Positions 8,065 through 16,486 are shown, numbered from the stretch's first letter. The stretch is 48,348 bases of DNA from Gemmatimonadota bacterium (GCA_003221805.1 QHUA01000135.1:1-48348); one strand, 5' to 3'. Program-made: numbers and translations. The notes: generated from the sequence alone by a model not told the origin.

Positions 8065-9089
8065 CACACAATCGCGCTCTGGTCTGGGTTCTAGCCTTCG
8101 TCGCGCTCGCGGTTGCGGCGTTCGCTCTTTTTGCGGCGCGACCGCAGCTCGGCGAGGCGCACGTTGCCCTGGTCTTTCTGCTGGTGGTTCTCGGCGCGAG
8201 TGCCGCCGGCGGCCGCTCGCTCGGAATCACCATCGCATTCGCGGCGTTTCTGGTGTTCGATTGGTTTTTCCTGCCGCCCTATAACACGCTCCTAGTCCGC
8301 AATCCATTCGACTGGCTGGTGCTGATCGTCTTTCTCATCACCAGTGTTGTCGCCGCCCAGCTTTTGTATCGCGCCCGATCCGAGCGAGCGGCGGTCGAGC
8401 GCGCCGAGGCGTTGAAGGAAGCGGACAAGCTGAAGGATGCGCTGCTGGCGTCACTGTCTCACGACTTGCGCACGCCACTCACTGCGATCAAAGGGCTCGC
8501 CCACGAAATGCAGCCGTTGGGCGACGAGCGCGCGCTCATTATCGAGGAGCAAGCGGACAGGCTCAACCGCCTCGTGACGGACTTGCTCGATGTCGGCCGC
8601 CTGAACGGAGGCGCGTTGCCACTCGACATCCAGATCAATGCCGTCGACGATCTCCTCGGCGCGGTTCAGCAACACGTTTCGGCGCGCGCCGATCAGGACC
8701 GACTCAAGGTCTCGCTCGATGATCCAGCGTCGCTTTCGTTCGGACGATTCGATTTCGTCCACTCGCTGCGAATCCTCGTCAATCTCGTCGACAATGCGTT
8801 CAAGCATACGCCGCCGGGAACCCCGATCGAGCTCACCGGTGGGGTCGAGGATGACAGGGTCGTCTTTCGTGTCAGCGACAAAGGCGGGGGCATGCCGGAG
8901 CCGGACAACGACCAGATCTTCGTTCCCTTCTACCGATCGGCGGGAAAATCCGCCAACGGTCAATCAACCGGACTTGGACTTTGGATCGCTCGCCGGCTCG
9001 CGGATGCGCAGAGCGGAACTCTGACTTACCAGCCGCGGGAAGGCGGCGGAGTAACCTTTGAGCTGAGACTTCCGGCGGCAACGCCGTAG
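8061..9089 (+). CDS. Short KdpD-like sensor histidine kinase (DUF4118 membrane domain only)
   Basis: The 342-residue protein begins directly with the four-helix membrane domain found in KdpD (DUF4118, about 5-100, including GRSLGITIAFAAFLVFDWFF and LPPYNTL). It continues with a HisKA domain with phosphoacceptor His134 in LSHDLRTPLTAIKG and an ATPase domain with N box (NLVDNAFKHTPPG), DKGGGMP and GLGLWIARRL. Full KdpD is about 900 residues, with N-terminal KdpD and UspA-like cytoplasmic sensor domains. These are absent here, so any K+ sensing must use the membrane or kinase parts or another protein. Start is GTG at 8061, overlapping the regulator stop. Confidence 0.82.
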   Translation: MTHNRALVWVLAFVALAVAAFALFAARPQLGEAHVALVFLLVVLGASAAGGRSLGITIAFAAFLVFDWFFLPPYNTLLVRNPFDWLVLIVFLITSVVAAQLLYRARSERAAVERAEALKEADKLKDALLASLSHDLRTPLTAIKGLAHEMQPLGDERALIIEEQADRLNRLVTDLLDVGRLNGGALPLDIQINAVDDLLGAVQQHVSARADQDRLKVSLDDPASLSFGRFDFVHSLRILVNLVDNAFKHTPPGTPIELTGGVEDDRVVFRVSDKGGGMPEPDNDQIFVPFYRSAGKSANGQSTGLGLWIARRLADAQSGTLTYQPREGGGVTFELRLPAATP

Positions 9090-9131
9090 CAGTAAGCTCT
9101 CGTCCACCCGTCCGCACAACTTTCCTTTCAC

Positions 9132-11459
9132 ATGAAAAAAGTCATCGCATTCGCGCTGCTCGGCATTGCTTTGCCCATCGGCGCGCAGCAAACGAAACCG
9201 TTCGACTTCTCCATCAGGAACATCATGCGCGGTCCCGAGCTGTACGGCCGCCAGCCGAACGACGTGCGCTGGAGCGCTGACAGCAAATGGATCTACTTCA
9301 CCTGGCTCGAACCCGGCAGTGACTGGCGCGAGACGCCAAAACAGTTCCGCGTGCGCGCGATTCCCGGATCGAAGCCGGAGCGGGTGTCGATCCAGCAGGT
9401 GGATTCGACCGGGTCTCGTTTTGCGCGGGGTGATCGCTCGCACAATGGCCGCTACTCCGCCGTCGAGTTCAACGGTGATCTCTACATCAACGATCTCACC
9501 ACCGGGACGACGAGGCGATTAACCCAGACCGTGGAGCAGGAGCGGAATCCGCAGTTCTCCTCGGATGACCGGCAGATCTTCTTCGTTCGTAACAACAACA
9601 TTTATTCGATCGATCTGGCCGGCGGCCTGCTGCGGCAGCTGACCGACATCAGACAGGGACCGGCGCCGACTGATTCCGCGCCGGCGCAAGGCCAGCGCGG
9701 ACGCCTCGAGCAGCAGCAGCGGGCTCTCTTCCAGTCGGTACGTGACCGCATTCGCGCCGACAGCATCGCGCGCGCCGAGCGTTTGCTGCGCGATTCGCTG
9801 GCGCTGAAGCCGGTTTATCTGCAGAGCGGCGAGCAGGTGGCCGACTTCTCGATCTCGCCGACGGGAACTTCGCTGCTGATTGCTACACGCACACCGGCCA
9901 GCGGACAGCGGACAACGGATATTCCCCAATACGTGACCCGCACGGGCTACACCGAGGAGCTGCGTGTGCGCACCAAAGTCGGCGACACCGAGCAGCGCGG
10001 ACGACTGGCAATAATCACGCTTCCCTCGGCGAATGTGACGTGGCTCAAGCCGTTCCCGGCGGACACGACGACTGGCTCCTTCGAGCTGCTCGGCTGGAAT
10101 GAAGCCGGAACGCGCGCGCTAATCGTTGCATTCAGTGACGACAACAAGATGCGCTTTCTCGACGCAGTCGATCCGAGCGCGAAACTCACGACGCTGGAAT
10201 CGCTGCGCGATACGGCGTGGGTCGGCGGACCTTGCAGTGATTGCGCCGGCTGGTACGGCGCGGGCGCCGGACGCGTGTGGTACGCTTCCGAGGCGGACGG
10301 CTATTCCCACCTCTACACGATCGCGCCGGACGGCACGGGTCGACAGCAGCTCACCAGGGGTCGGTGGGAAGTCCGCGACGTCGCGCTGTCTCCCGATCGT
10401 CGCTGGTTCTACCTGACCACCAACGAGGTGTCACCATTCGAGCAACATCTCTATCGGATGCCTGTCACTGGTGGAGCGATGGAGAAGATCACCACGAAGG
10501 TCGGTAAGCACACGGCCGTGGTTTCTCCCGATGGTCAACTCGTCGCCGATGTCTACTCCTATGTCAATCGTCCGCCGGACCTGTTTCTCCTCCGCGATAG
10601 AGCGGGTGCAGAAATGTCCCAGCTGACGCTGTCGCCGAGCGGCGAGTGGTTGTCATTCCCGTGGATTACGCCGCAGATCGTGATGATTCCCGCTTCTGAT
10701 GGCATTCAGGTGCCAGCGCACATCTACAAGCCGAGCGACATGAAAGCGGAGCCGAATGGCGCGGCGGTGATTTTCGTGCACGGCGCCGGGTATCTGCACA
10801 ACCTCGGCAACTTCTGGTCAGAGTATCCGCGCGAGTACATGTTCAACCAGTTCCTGGCATCGAAGGGATATACGGTCCTGGATCTCGATTACCGGGGGTC
10901 GGACGGGTACGGGCGCGATTGGCGGACGGCGATCTACCGCCACATGGGCGGGCGGGACTTGCAGGACCAGGTGGACGCCTCCAAGTACCTGGTGCAGACG
11001 ATCCACGTCGATCCGAAGCGGATCGGGATTTACGGCGGCAGCTACGGCGGGTTCATCACATTAATGGCTTTGTTCACCGAGTCCCCCCATTTCGGGGCCG
11101 GCGCGGCGCTACGGAGCGTCACCGACTGGGCCCACTACAACCAGGGGTACACTTCCAATATCCTCAACCTGCCGCAGAACGATACTCTGGCCTACCGTCA
11201 ATCGTCTCCTATCTACTTTGCGGAAGGTCTGCAGGACCCGTTGCTGATGGCGCACGGGATGTCAGACACCAACGTCCACTTTCAGGATATCGTCAGGCTC
11301 ACTCAAAGATTCATCGAGCTAGGCAAGACGCGCTGGGAGCTTGCGGTTTACCCCGTCGAGGATCATGCATTCGTGAGACCCTCGTCCTGGGCGGATGAGT
11401 ACCGCCGCATCTTCGAGTTGTTCGAGCGATATCTGCCGGCTCGTACATCCAATAAATGA
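9132..11459 (+). CDS. Secreted S9 family prolyl oligopeptidase/dipeptidyl peptidase
   Basis: A signal peptide (residues 1-18, ending IGAQQ) precedes a beta-propeller region (about 30-520) and an alpha/beta hydrolase domain. The catalytic triad is visible: Ser637 in GGSYGGF, Asp712 in GMSDTNVH and His745 in EDHAF. YRGSDGYGRDWRT is typical of S9B/S9C enzymes. The protein should be periplasmic or exported and trim short peptides or remove dipeptides. A Gln/Arg-rich insertion (about 185-215) lies inside the propeller. The gene follows the kinase by 42 bp and its stop overlaps the YbdD start (ATGA), so peptide cleavage and the YbdD/CstA uptake system may be linked. Confidence 0.9.
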   Translation: MKKVIAFALLGIALPIGAQQTKPFDFSIRNIMRGPELYGRQPNDVRWSADSKWIYFTWLEPGSDWRETPKQFRVRAIPGSKPERVSIQQVDSTGSRFARGDRSHNGRYSAVEFNGDLYINDLTTGTTRRLTQTVEQERNPQFSSDDRQIFFVRNNNIYSIDLAGGLLRQLTDIRQGPAPTDSAPAQGQRGRLEQQQRALFQSVRDRIRADSIARAERLLRDSLALKPVYLQSGEQVADFSISPTGTSLLIATRTPASGQRTTDIPQYVTRTGYTEELRVRTKVGDTEQRGRLAIITLPSANVTWLKPFPADTTTGSFELLGWNEAGTRALIVAFSDDNKMRFLDAVDPSAKLTTLESLRDTAWVGGPCSDCAGWYGAGAGRVWYASEADGYSHLYTIAPDGTGRQQLTRGRWEVRDVALSPDRRWFYLTTNEVSPFEQHLYRMPVTGGAMEKITTKVGKHTAVVSPDGQLVADVYSYVNRPPDLFLLRDRAGAEMSQLTLSPSGEWLSFPWITPQIVMIPASDGIQVPAHIYKPSDMKAEPNGAAVIFVHGAGYLHNLGNFWSEYPREYMFNQFLASKGYTVLDLDYRGSDGYGRDWRTAIYRHMGGRDLQDQVDASKYLVQTIHVDPKRIGIYGGSYGGFITLMALFTESPHFGAGAALRSVTDWAHYNQGYTSNILNLPQNDTLAYRQSSPIYFAEGLQDPLLMAHGMSDTNVHFQDIVRLTQRFIELGKTRWELAVYPVEDHAFVRPSSWADEYRRIFELFERYLPARTSNK

Positions 11460-11650
11460 TCAACTACATCACCAGTTTCTTTTCGCGCAGTGCCTCTGTC
11501 GTCCGGGCAGTACTCGGCGTTCCTGATTATGAGCGGTACCTGGCGCACATGCGGAGCGCGCACCCCGGCGACCGGGTGATGAGCGAGACAGAGTTCAAAC
11601 ACACGCGAATGAGTGACCGCTACAACGGCCCGGGATCGAAGTGTTGTTGA
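11456..11650 (+). CDS. YbdD/YjiX family small protein, CstA accessory
   Basis: This 64-residue protein matches the YbdD/YjiX family closely: hydrophobic start, VLGVPDYERYLAHMRSAHPG, a central ETEF, and a C-terminal DRYNGPGSKCC with the conserved terminal Cys-Cys. E. coli YbdD is 65 residues. In enterobacteria the gene sits directly after cstA or btsT and the product has been reported to be needed for their transport activity. Here it is translationally coupled to the S9 peptidase gene by an ATGA overlap and lies 6.7 kb from cstA on the same strand. Confidence 0.88.
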   Translation: MINYITSFFSRSASVVRAVLGVPDYERYLAHMRSAHPGDRVMSETEFKHTRMSDRYNGPGSKCC

Positions 11651-11661
11651 ATTAGCCGGCG

Positions 11662-11689
11662 GCGATCAGCAGTCAGCGATCAGCCGTCC
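11662..11689. repeat. Degenerate heptamer repeat after the YbdD stop
   Basis: Four 7-bp units follow each other 12 bp after the YbdD-like stop codon: GCGATCA (11662), GCAGTCA (11669), GCGATCA (11676) and a diverged GCCGTCC (11683). The first and third units are identical. The rest of this 77-bp gap between convergent genes holds nothing else recognisable. Confidence 0.6.
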
Positions 11690-11727
11690 GCTGGTAGTGT
11701 TCTTTTGATCTTGTTTGTTGCAGCGCG

Positions 11728-12279
11728 TCAGTGGGCGAGATCTCTATTGTACCACCACAGCGCCTTGGACAGCGCGGCGTATCCGGCGTTGATGTGCTGC
11801 AGCCCCCACCCGATCGCTCCAACGCCGCCGATGATCAGAATCGGACTCGCCGCGTTATTTGAGCTATTGGCGGAAACCACAATTCCGATGGCGGCCGTTG
11901 CCGCGCCAAGGCTGCTTACCAGCGAGCCACGGAAATTCTTCGTCTGAAAATTCCTGGCCTCGGCGACCGCGCGTGGGGACGATTCGACGAGCTTCGGGAC
12001 GTCGAAATCGCGAAACCAGCCGACAGTCCCCACGACGGGCCCTTCGGCGCCACGAATGATGTTGGCGCTACCCCAGCTCGACTCGAACCGCAGCGCCTGA
12101 GTACTGTAGGCACGCGCGGAATCCGTCTGCGACTGGGTCCGGCTCGAGGGAACCGCGGGGCCTGTTGAGGTCGCGGAAGTTGCTACTGGCGGAGCCGGGA
12201 GACCGTTCGCCTGCGCCTGCGCACTAACTCCAGAAAACGAGGCGCTAACAAGGAGCGCCAAAAAAAATCTCGACTTCAT
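11728..12279 (-). CDS. Exported protein of unknown function, WYNRDL family (copy 1)
   Basis: The 183-residue product has a signal peptide (MKSRFFLALLVSASFSGVSA), a Pro/Ser/Thr-rich stretch (about 25-55), and a domain with LVESSPRAVAEARNF, two hydrophobic segments (about 118-135 and 144-160) and the C-terminus ALSKALWWYNRDLAH. It is clearly paralogous to the next gene upstream (12354-12818), sharing LV-SSP-AVA-A, a similar hydrophobic pattern and the ending AL-A-WWYNRDL. I recognise no characterised family. Its untranslated leader folds into a hairpin that contains the ribosome binding site (12283-12338). It converges with the S9/YbdD genes. Confidence 0.65.
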   Translation of the reverse strand: MKSRFFLALLVSASFSGVSAQAQANGLPAPPVATSATSTGPAVPSSRTQSQTDSARAYSTQALRFESSWGSANIIRGAEGPVVGTVGWFRDFDVPKLVESSPRAVAEARNFQTKNFRGSLVSSLGAATAAIGIVVSANSSNNAASPILIIGGVGAIGWGLQHINAGYAALSKALWWYNRDLAH

Positions 12280-12282
12280 TTT

Positions 12283-12338
12283 ATCCTCGGTGATCGCTCA
12301 AACCATTTTTCTACGGACGATTTGAGCGAGCCGAGGAT
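12283..12338 (-). promoter_or_regulatory. Leader hairpin sequestering the ribosome binding site
   Basis: On the minus strand, arms 12338-12321 and 12302-12283 form two perfect 8-bp stems (ATCCTCGG/CCGAGGAT and CGCTCAAA/TTTGAGCG) separated by a small asymmetric bulge, with an 18-nt loop. The 3' arm ends CACCGAGGAT, then AAA and the start codon at 12279, so the Shine-Dalgarno GAGGA is paired inside the stem. This could act as a structure-controlled translation switch. In the other direction the hairpin is followed by a six-T run at about 12344-12349, so it could also stop plus-strand transcripts running past YbdD. Confidence 0.6.
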
Positions 12339-12353
12339 TACACTTTTTTACAA

Positions 12354-12818
12354 CTACTTTTTGAGATCACGATTGTACCACCAGATGGCCCTGGAAAGGG
12401 CGCGCGTAGCGGTGTCCAGCCTCATCGCTCCGTAGGTAACCAGAGCCAGCGTGGTAAAGGTGATTCCGAGAGGTACCGGCTGATTCACACCTATATGATT
12501 GATGGCGAAGGCCCAACCCCAGACCCCAACCCCAAGGGCGGCAGTCCAAATACCTTGGCGGTAATTCGCTTCAAACAGTTTGGCCTGCGCCACGGCGTTG
12601 GGCGATGACGCGACCAGTTGCGCCACGCCAGCCGATCTGATGATTCCGACGGTCAGCACCACGGAGTCAGAAACCCCGCGAACAATTCGGAGTCGACCAA
12701 GTCCGCCGTCGACGCGCAACGCGGCTTGGTCATACGTCCGCTCCTGCGATTCGACTTCAACCGTCGATGCCATGAGAGCAATCACCAAGATGAGGATGGC
12801 AATAAGAAGACGTTGCAC
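12354..12818 (-). CDS. Exported protein of unknown function, WYNRDL family (copy 2)
   Basis: The 154-residue product (GTG start at 12818) has an N-terminal hydrophobic signal or anchor (LLIAILILVIALMAS), a beta-like stretch LRVDGGLGRLRIVRGVSD, then LVASSPNAVAQAKLFEANYR, two hydrophobic helices and the ending RALSRAIWWYNRDLKK. It is the paralogue of the 11728-12279 product but lacks its Pro/Ser/Thr-rich segment. The conserved C-terminal WYNRDL motif just after the second hydrophobic helix suggests a membrane-associated protein. It lies 12 bp after the 447-residue lipoprotein gene and is probably co-transcribed with it. Confidence 0.62.
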   Translation of the reverse strand: MQRLLIAILILVIALMASTVEVESQERTYDQAALRVDGGLGRLRIVRGVSDSVVLTVGIIRSAGVAQLVASSPNAVAQAKLFEANYRQGIWTAALGVGVWGWAFAINHIGVNQPVPLGITFTTLALVTYGAMRLDTATRALSRAIWWYNRDLKK

Positions 12819-12830
12819 GGCTCGACCCCG

Positions 12831-14174
12831 TTAGTGGTAGTAGACAATGTTCGCCCGCCCGTTGAGCACCTTGCCGTCGCCGATGATGACATGCGTGTTG
12901 TCCGGATAGACATTGCCCGCGGCTGCCTGATCTACGGCCACACCCAGGAAGTCGTCGTTCGTAGTCAGCCAGGATCCCGGGTTGGAAAACATCATCGCCA
13001 CGAACGCCCCTGCGACCAACCGCCACTGGGCACCCGGAAGAAGCTTGAGAGCGACGGTCCCGAACGAGGTAGCAGCTGACCGCACAAAATCGGCGAGTGG
13101 ATTGGCGTCCAGCTTGAGTGTGCACGGCTGATTGTCATCCTCCCAGAACATCACGTGGAAGCCGTCGGAAAACTTCTGAATGAACGCCTGCACCTCGTCC
13201 TCGGCAAAAAGGAGAACGCGTCCCGACCAGAAGCCATCGTTTTGATCAAAGGCCTTTCTCCAGTCATAGGGATGCTCACCGGAACAGGAAAGATCCTCCG
13301 CGTAGGTAGGCGCGTTTCCCATGTATGGCCCCTGGATGTGCACCTCGATTTCAGGGTCGCCGCGGAACCACGGCTCTTTCGCATCGAGAATTCGCGAGAA
13401 CTCCAGATAGATCCCCGGGGGAATCGTCCCCGAAGAACCGCCGCCGCCGACAACACCTCCCCCTCCCCCTCCCCCATCGCCGCCACACTCAGCGTCGCAC
13501 GCGATCACGCTCGAAGACCTGAGCTGCATCGGCTCGAGTGTCCCGATGGCGCTCCCGTTCTGGTCGCGCGCGTTTCTCGATGTAGAAGCAGGCATGGGCT
13601 GATCGAAACGCGTCTCGACGGGAACGATGGAGAGCGTCGGCTGGGCGGGCGCCACATTCCTGTCGAGCGTTACCTCCTTCCCCGCCTCGTTAAAGGCAAC
13701 GATAGACGTCCACTGATCGAGCTGCGAGACGACCAGAACGTCCGCCTTGCCGGTCCAGGACTCGCGATGCTTCGCCACGGGCATGTAAAGCTCGAGCGGT
13801 CGAATCCCGGCGAGCGTTCCGAACACAGCGGTCTCACCTCCGCTCGTCAGAGCGGCCATTCGATCCAGCAACGCTCGTCCGTCCTTCGACTGCAGGTAAG
13901 ACTTGAGCTCGAGCTTGTGCTCGCGGAACGGCGCGGTGCGCATGTCGCGCTTGAGGTGCTGCCGCGCCGGCTCGTTGTCCATCGCCACCGCCACCAGCCG
14001 CGCGATCTTCGTCAGCGCGACACGTTCCTCGCTCGGCGCCACTGCGGACGCGGGCTCCGCAACAATCTCTCTCGAGGAGGAGGGTGCAACGGTGCGACTC
14101 GCGGGATCGGCACAAGCTGCGAATGCCGCGAGCGACGCCAGAACAAGAGCTCCTTCGCCATATGTGTGTTTCAT
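12831..14174 (-). CDS. Large hypothetical lipoprotein with glycine-rich linker
   Basis: A GAGGAGG ribosome binding site precedes ATG 14174. The 447-residue product has a lipobox (LAAFAAC) at about residues 16-21. An N-terminal domain (about 45-225) is followed by a near-pure glycine linker (about 231-247) and a C-terminal domain (about 248-447) with an aromatic-rich FSDGFHVMFWEDDNQPC stretch and a hydrophobic segment WRLVAGAFVAMMF. The N-terminal part includes ELYMPVAKHRESWTG and VLVVSQLD. I do not recognise either domain. It is expected in the periplasm or on an outer-membrane surface. Confidence 0.62.
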   Translation of the reverse strand: MKHTYGEGALVLASLAAFAACADPASRTVAPSSSREIVAEPASAVAPSEERVALTKIARLVAVAMDNEPARQHLKRDMRTAPFREHKLELKSYLQSKDGRALLDRMAALTSGGETAVFGTLAGIRPLELYMPVAKHRESWTGKADVLVVSQLDQWTSIVAFNEAGKEVTLDRNVAPAQPTLSIVPVETRFDQPMPASTSRNARDQNGSAIGTLEPMQLRSSSVIACDAECGGDGGGGGGGVVGGGGSSGTIPPGIYLEFSRILDAKEPWFRGDPEIEVHIQGPYMGNAPTYAEDLSCSGEHPYDWRKAFDQNDGFWSGRVLLFAEDEVQAFIQKFSDGFHVMFWEDDNQPCTLKLDANPLADFVRSAATSFGTVALKLLPGAQWRLVAGAFVAMMFSNPGSWLTTNDDFLGVAVDQAAAGNVYPDNTHVIIGDGKVLNGRANIVYYH

Positions 14175-14264
14175 AAATCCTCCTCGGCGAGTGGTGCGGT
14201 TGATGACGCGCTCACACTACCAGCCGGTGGAGGATCGGCTGTAACCCACGAACCGCTTACGAGA

Positions 14265-15509
14265 TCACTTCGCCTCGCTGAGTCGCGACGCTGGCGCGAC
14301 GATCGCCATCAGGATTGCGGCGACGAGCGCGAGTGACGCGCCGAAGACGAACGCGCTGGGCGCGCCGGATCGATCCCAGATCCAGCCGAAGATGAGCGAG
14401 GCCGGCAGCGCGCCGAGCCCGATGGCGAGATTGTACCAACCGAAAGCAGCACCGCGGCGTATTCTGGGGACGATGTCCGCAACTAGTGCCTTCTCCGTGC
14501 CTTCGGTCATGCCGTAGAAAACGCCATACACCGCGAACAGCGCCCACGCCTGCCACGGCGCACCCGCCCATCCGAAAGCGAAGTAGACAGCCGCGTAGAG
14601 AAGCCAGCCACCTACTATCAGCGGCTTGCGTCCAACTCTATCCGAGAGCTGGCCGCCGTAGGTGCCCGTAGCCGCTTTCACGAAGTTGAGCACCGCCCAG
14701 AGGATCGGCGCCAGGGCGACTGGAACGCCCAACTGATTCGCGCGCAACAACAGGAAAGCATCGGTCGAATTGCCGAGGGTGAAGAGCAACACCACCACGA
14801 GGTAGGCCCAGAACCGCCGACTCAGCTTGCTGCTTTCACCGGGGGTCTCACTGGACTTCGATTTCGTGTCGCTTCGTTTCACATCGCGCACGACGAAGAT
14901 GAGAATCAGCATCGCGATCGCGGCCGGGATTGCCGACAGCCAGAATACGTTTCTTATGGCGTGCTCGTCGTGGGCAGAGAGGTGACGGCTCGTATCCAAC
15001 GCCCCGACGCCGTGCAGTTTGAGCAGAAGAAATGCGACCAGCGGGCCGAGCACTGCCCCGGTATTATCGGCAGCGGCGTGGAAGCCGTAGGCCAGTCCGC
15101 GAGATTCTGGCGGTGCGGAATCAGCGAGCAAAGCGTCGCGCGGGGAGGTGCGCAGTCCCTTGCCGATGCGGTCGGTGACGCGGATCCCCAACACCTGCGT
15201 CGCGTTGTGCGTCGCCGCCGTGAATGGTCGCACAATCGACGCGATGAGGTAGCCAACGACCACGAAAGGCTTCCTGGTGGCGACTTTGTCCGACCACCAC
15301 CCGCTGAGGAGCTTGAGCAGCGATGCCGTGCTCTCTGCCGCTCCTTCGATTGCTCCAATGAAACTCGCGTTCGCGCCAAGCACTCCCGCCAGAAAAATCG
15401 GGAGCAGCGGATAGATCATCTCGGTGGAGACATCGGTGAAGAGACTTACAAGTCCAAGACCGATGACGTTGCGTCCGAGCTTCGAACGCTTTTCGGTGCC
15501 GTCTACGAT
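14265..15509 (-). CDS. MFS transporter with unclear start codon
   Basis: About 12 hydrophobic segments and the block STEMIYPLLPIFLAGVLGA followed by DRIGKGLRTSPRDALLADS identify a major facilitator superfamily transporter of the type annotated as multidrug or sugar efflux. Substrate is unknown. The first ATG in frame (15419) would remove the usual first helix. The same frame upstream encodes GRNVIGLGLVSLFTDVSTE, the normal family N-terminus, yet contains no ATG, GTG or TTG before a stop. I extend to an ATC at 15509, which overlaps the nucleotidyltransferase stop by 7 bp. The true start may be a rare codon or the region may carry an indel. A weak hairpin at 14221-14241 follows the stop. Confidence 0.75.
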   Translation of the reverse strand: MVDGTEKRSKLGRNVIGLGLVSLFTDVSTEMIYPLLPIFLAGVLGANASFIGAIEGAAESTASLLKLLSGWWSDKVATRKPFVVVGYLIASIVRPFTAATHNATQVLGIRVTDRIGKGLRTSPRDALLADSAPPESRGLAYGFHAAADNTGAVLGPLVAFLLLKLHGVGALDTSRHLSAHDEHAIRNVFWLSAIPAAIAMLILIFVVRDVKRSDTKSKSSETPGESSKLSRRFWAYLVVVLLFTLGNSTDAFLLLRANQLGVPVALAPILWAVLNFVKAATGTYGGQLSDRVGRKPLIVGGWLLYAAVYFAFGWAGAPWQAWALFAVYGVFYGMTEGTEKALVADIVPRIRRGAAFGWYNLAIGLGALPASLIFGWIWDRSGAPSAFVFGASLALVAAILMAIVAPASRLSEAK

Positions 15510-16486
15510 GCGTGCACCTCGGAATGGTCACCGACGGTGAGCTCGCCCTTCACGCCCTCGACGACGGTATCGTCGCCGACGAGCGAATTCTTCAACACCG
15601 ACTTGGTGATCTTGGCATTCGAGCCGACGATGGAGTTGGAGACTTCCGATCCATCGAGGACAGTCCCCGCGCCGATGGAAACGTTCGGGCCGATTCTCGA
15701 TTTCCGCAGCGTGACGTTGTCCTCGATATAGACCGGATCGATGATCGTGGAATCGCCAGTGCTCCTCGGTCGCCGCGCCCGCCCCCGCGTCAACATCGCT
15801 TCGTTCGTCTCCAGCATTGTCTCGATCTTGCCGGCGTCGAACCAGCCGGCAACGTCGATTACGCGGATCTTGGCACCCTTGTCGATCATGTACTGGAAGG
15901 CGTCGGTGAGAAAATATTCGCCCTGGTTCTTCGGCTGCTTCAGCACCCAGTCGATTCCTTCGAAAAGCAGCTTCCAGTTGCGAACGTAGTACAATCCGAT
16001 GTTGGCGCGACGCGAGATCGGAGTCGTTGGCTTCTCGACGATCCTGGTCATGTTGCCGTCGTCGTCGGTCACGACAACGCCGAACCTCTGGTAGTCCTCT
16101 ACCTCCTTGACCCAGATGATTCCGTCGGCGTCGACACTTTTCACCCTCGTAAGGTCGGCGTCGAAGATCGTATCCACAAAGATTATGAGAACGGGCTGGT
16201 CGACGTAATCGCGCGCCAGGGCGATCGCGCCCGCGGTGCCGTCCTGAATTTTCTGCTCGATGAAAACGGACGGCACATCCATCTCGGCGCGCGCGTACTC
16301 CTCGACTTTTTCCTTAAGGTGTCCGGTGATGTAAATCACCTGCTCGACGTTGCCGAGTTTCTTCAGCTCATCGAGCACGTACGACATCACCGGTTTGCCG
16401 GCGACCTTGAGCATCGGCTTGGGCGTGATGTGCGTGTGCGGGCGCAGCCGCGTTCCCTTCCCTGCCAGCGGAATGATGACTTTCAT
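15503..16486 (-). CDS. Sugar-phosphate nucleotidyltransferase with left-handed beta-helix tail
   Basis: The 327-residue product starts MKVIIPLAGKGTRLRPHT, the nucleotide-binding loop of the sugar-1-phosphate nucleotidyltransferase family (G-G-TRL-P). KPMLKVAGKPV and EKPTTPISRRANIGLYYV are also family blocks. The catalytic domain covers about 1-235. The tail (about 250-325) has hexapeptide-like repeats (IEDNVTLRKSRIGPNVSIGA), a left-handed beta-helix. Enzymes of this kind make NDP-sugars such as dTDP-glucose or GDP-mannose. The start overlaps the cupin gene stop (ATGA). With the adjacent mannose-6-phosphate isomerase-like cupin, GDP-mannose synthesis is plausible but not proven. Confidence 0.85.
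   Translation of the reverse strand: MKVIIPLAGKGTRLRPHTHITPKPMLKVAGKPVMSYVLDELKKLGNVEQVIYITGHLKEKVEEYARAEMDVPSVFIEQKIQDGTAGAIALARDYVDQPVLIIFVDTIFDADLTRVKSVDADGIIWVKEVEDYQRFGVVVTDDDGNMTRIVEKPTTPISRRANIGLYYVRNWKLLFEGIDWVLKQPKNQGEYFLTDAFQYMIDKGAKIRVIDVAGWFDAGKIETMLETNEAMLTRGRARRPRSTGDSTIIDPVYIEDNVTLRKSRIGPNVSIGAGTVLDGSEVSNSIVGSNAKITKSVLKNSLVGDDTVVEGVKGELTVGDHSEVHAS

Noticed and set aside
14221-14241. Terminator after the MFS gene
   Set aside because: The stem is 6 bp and no T tract follows, so it is too weak to annotate as a terminator.
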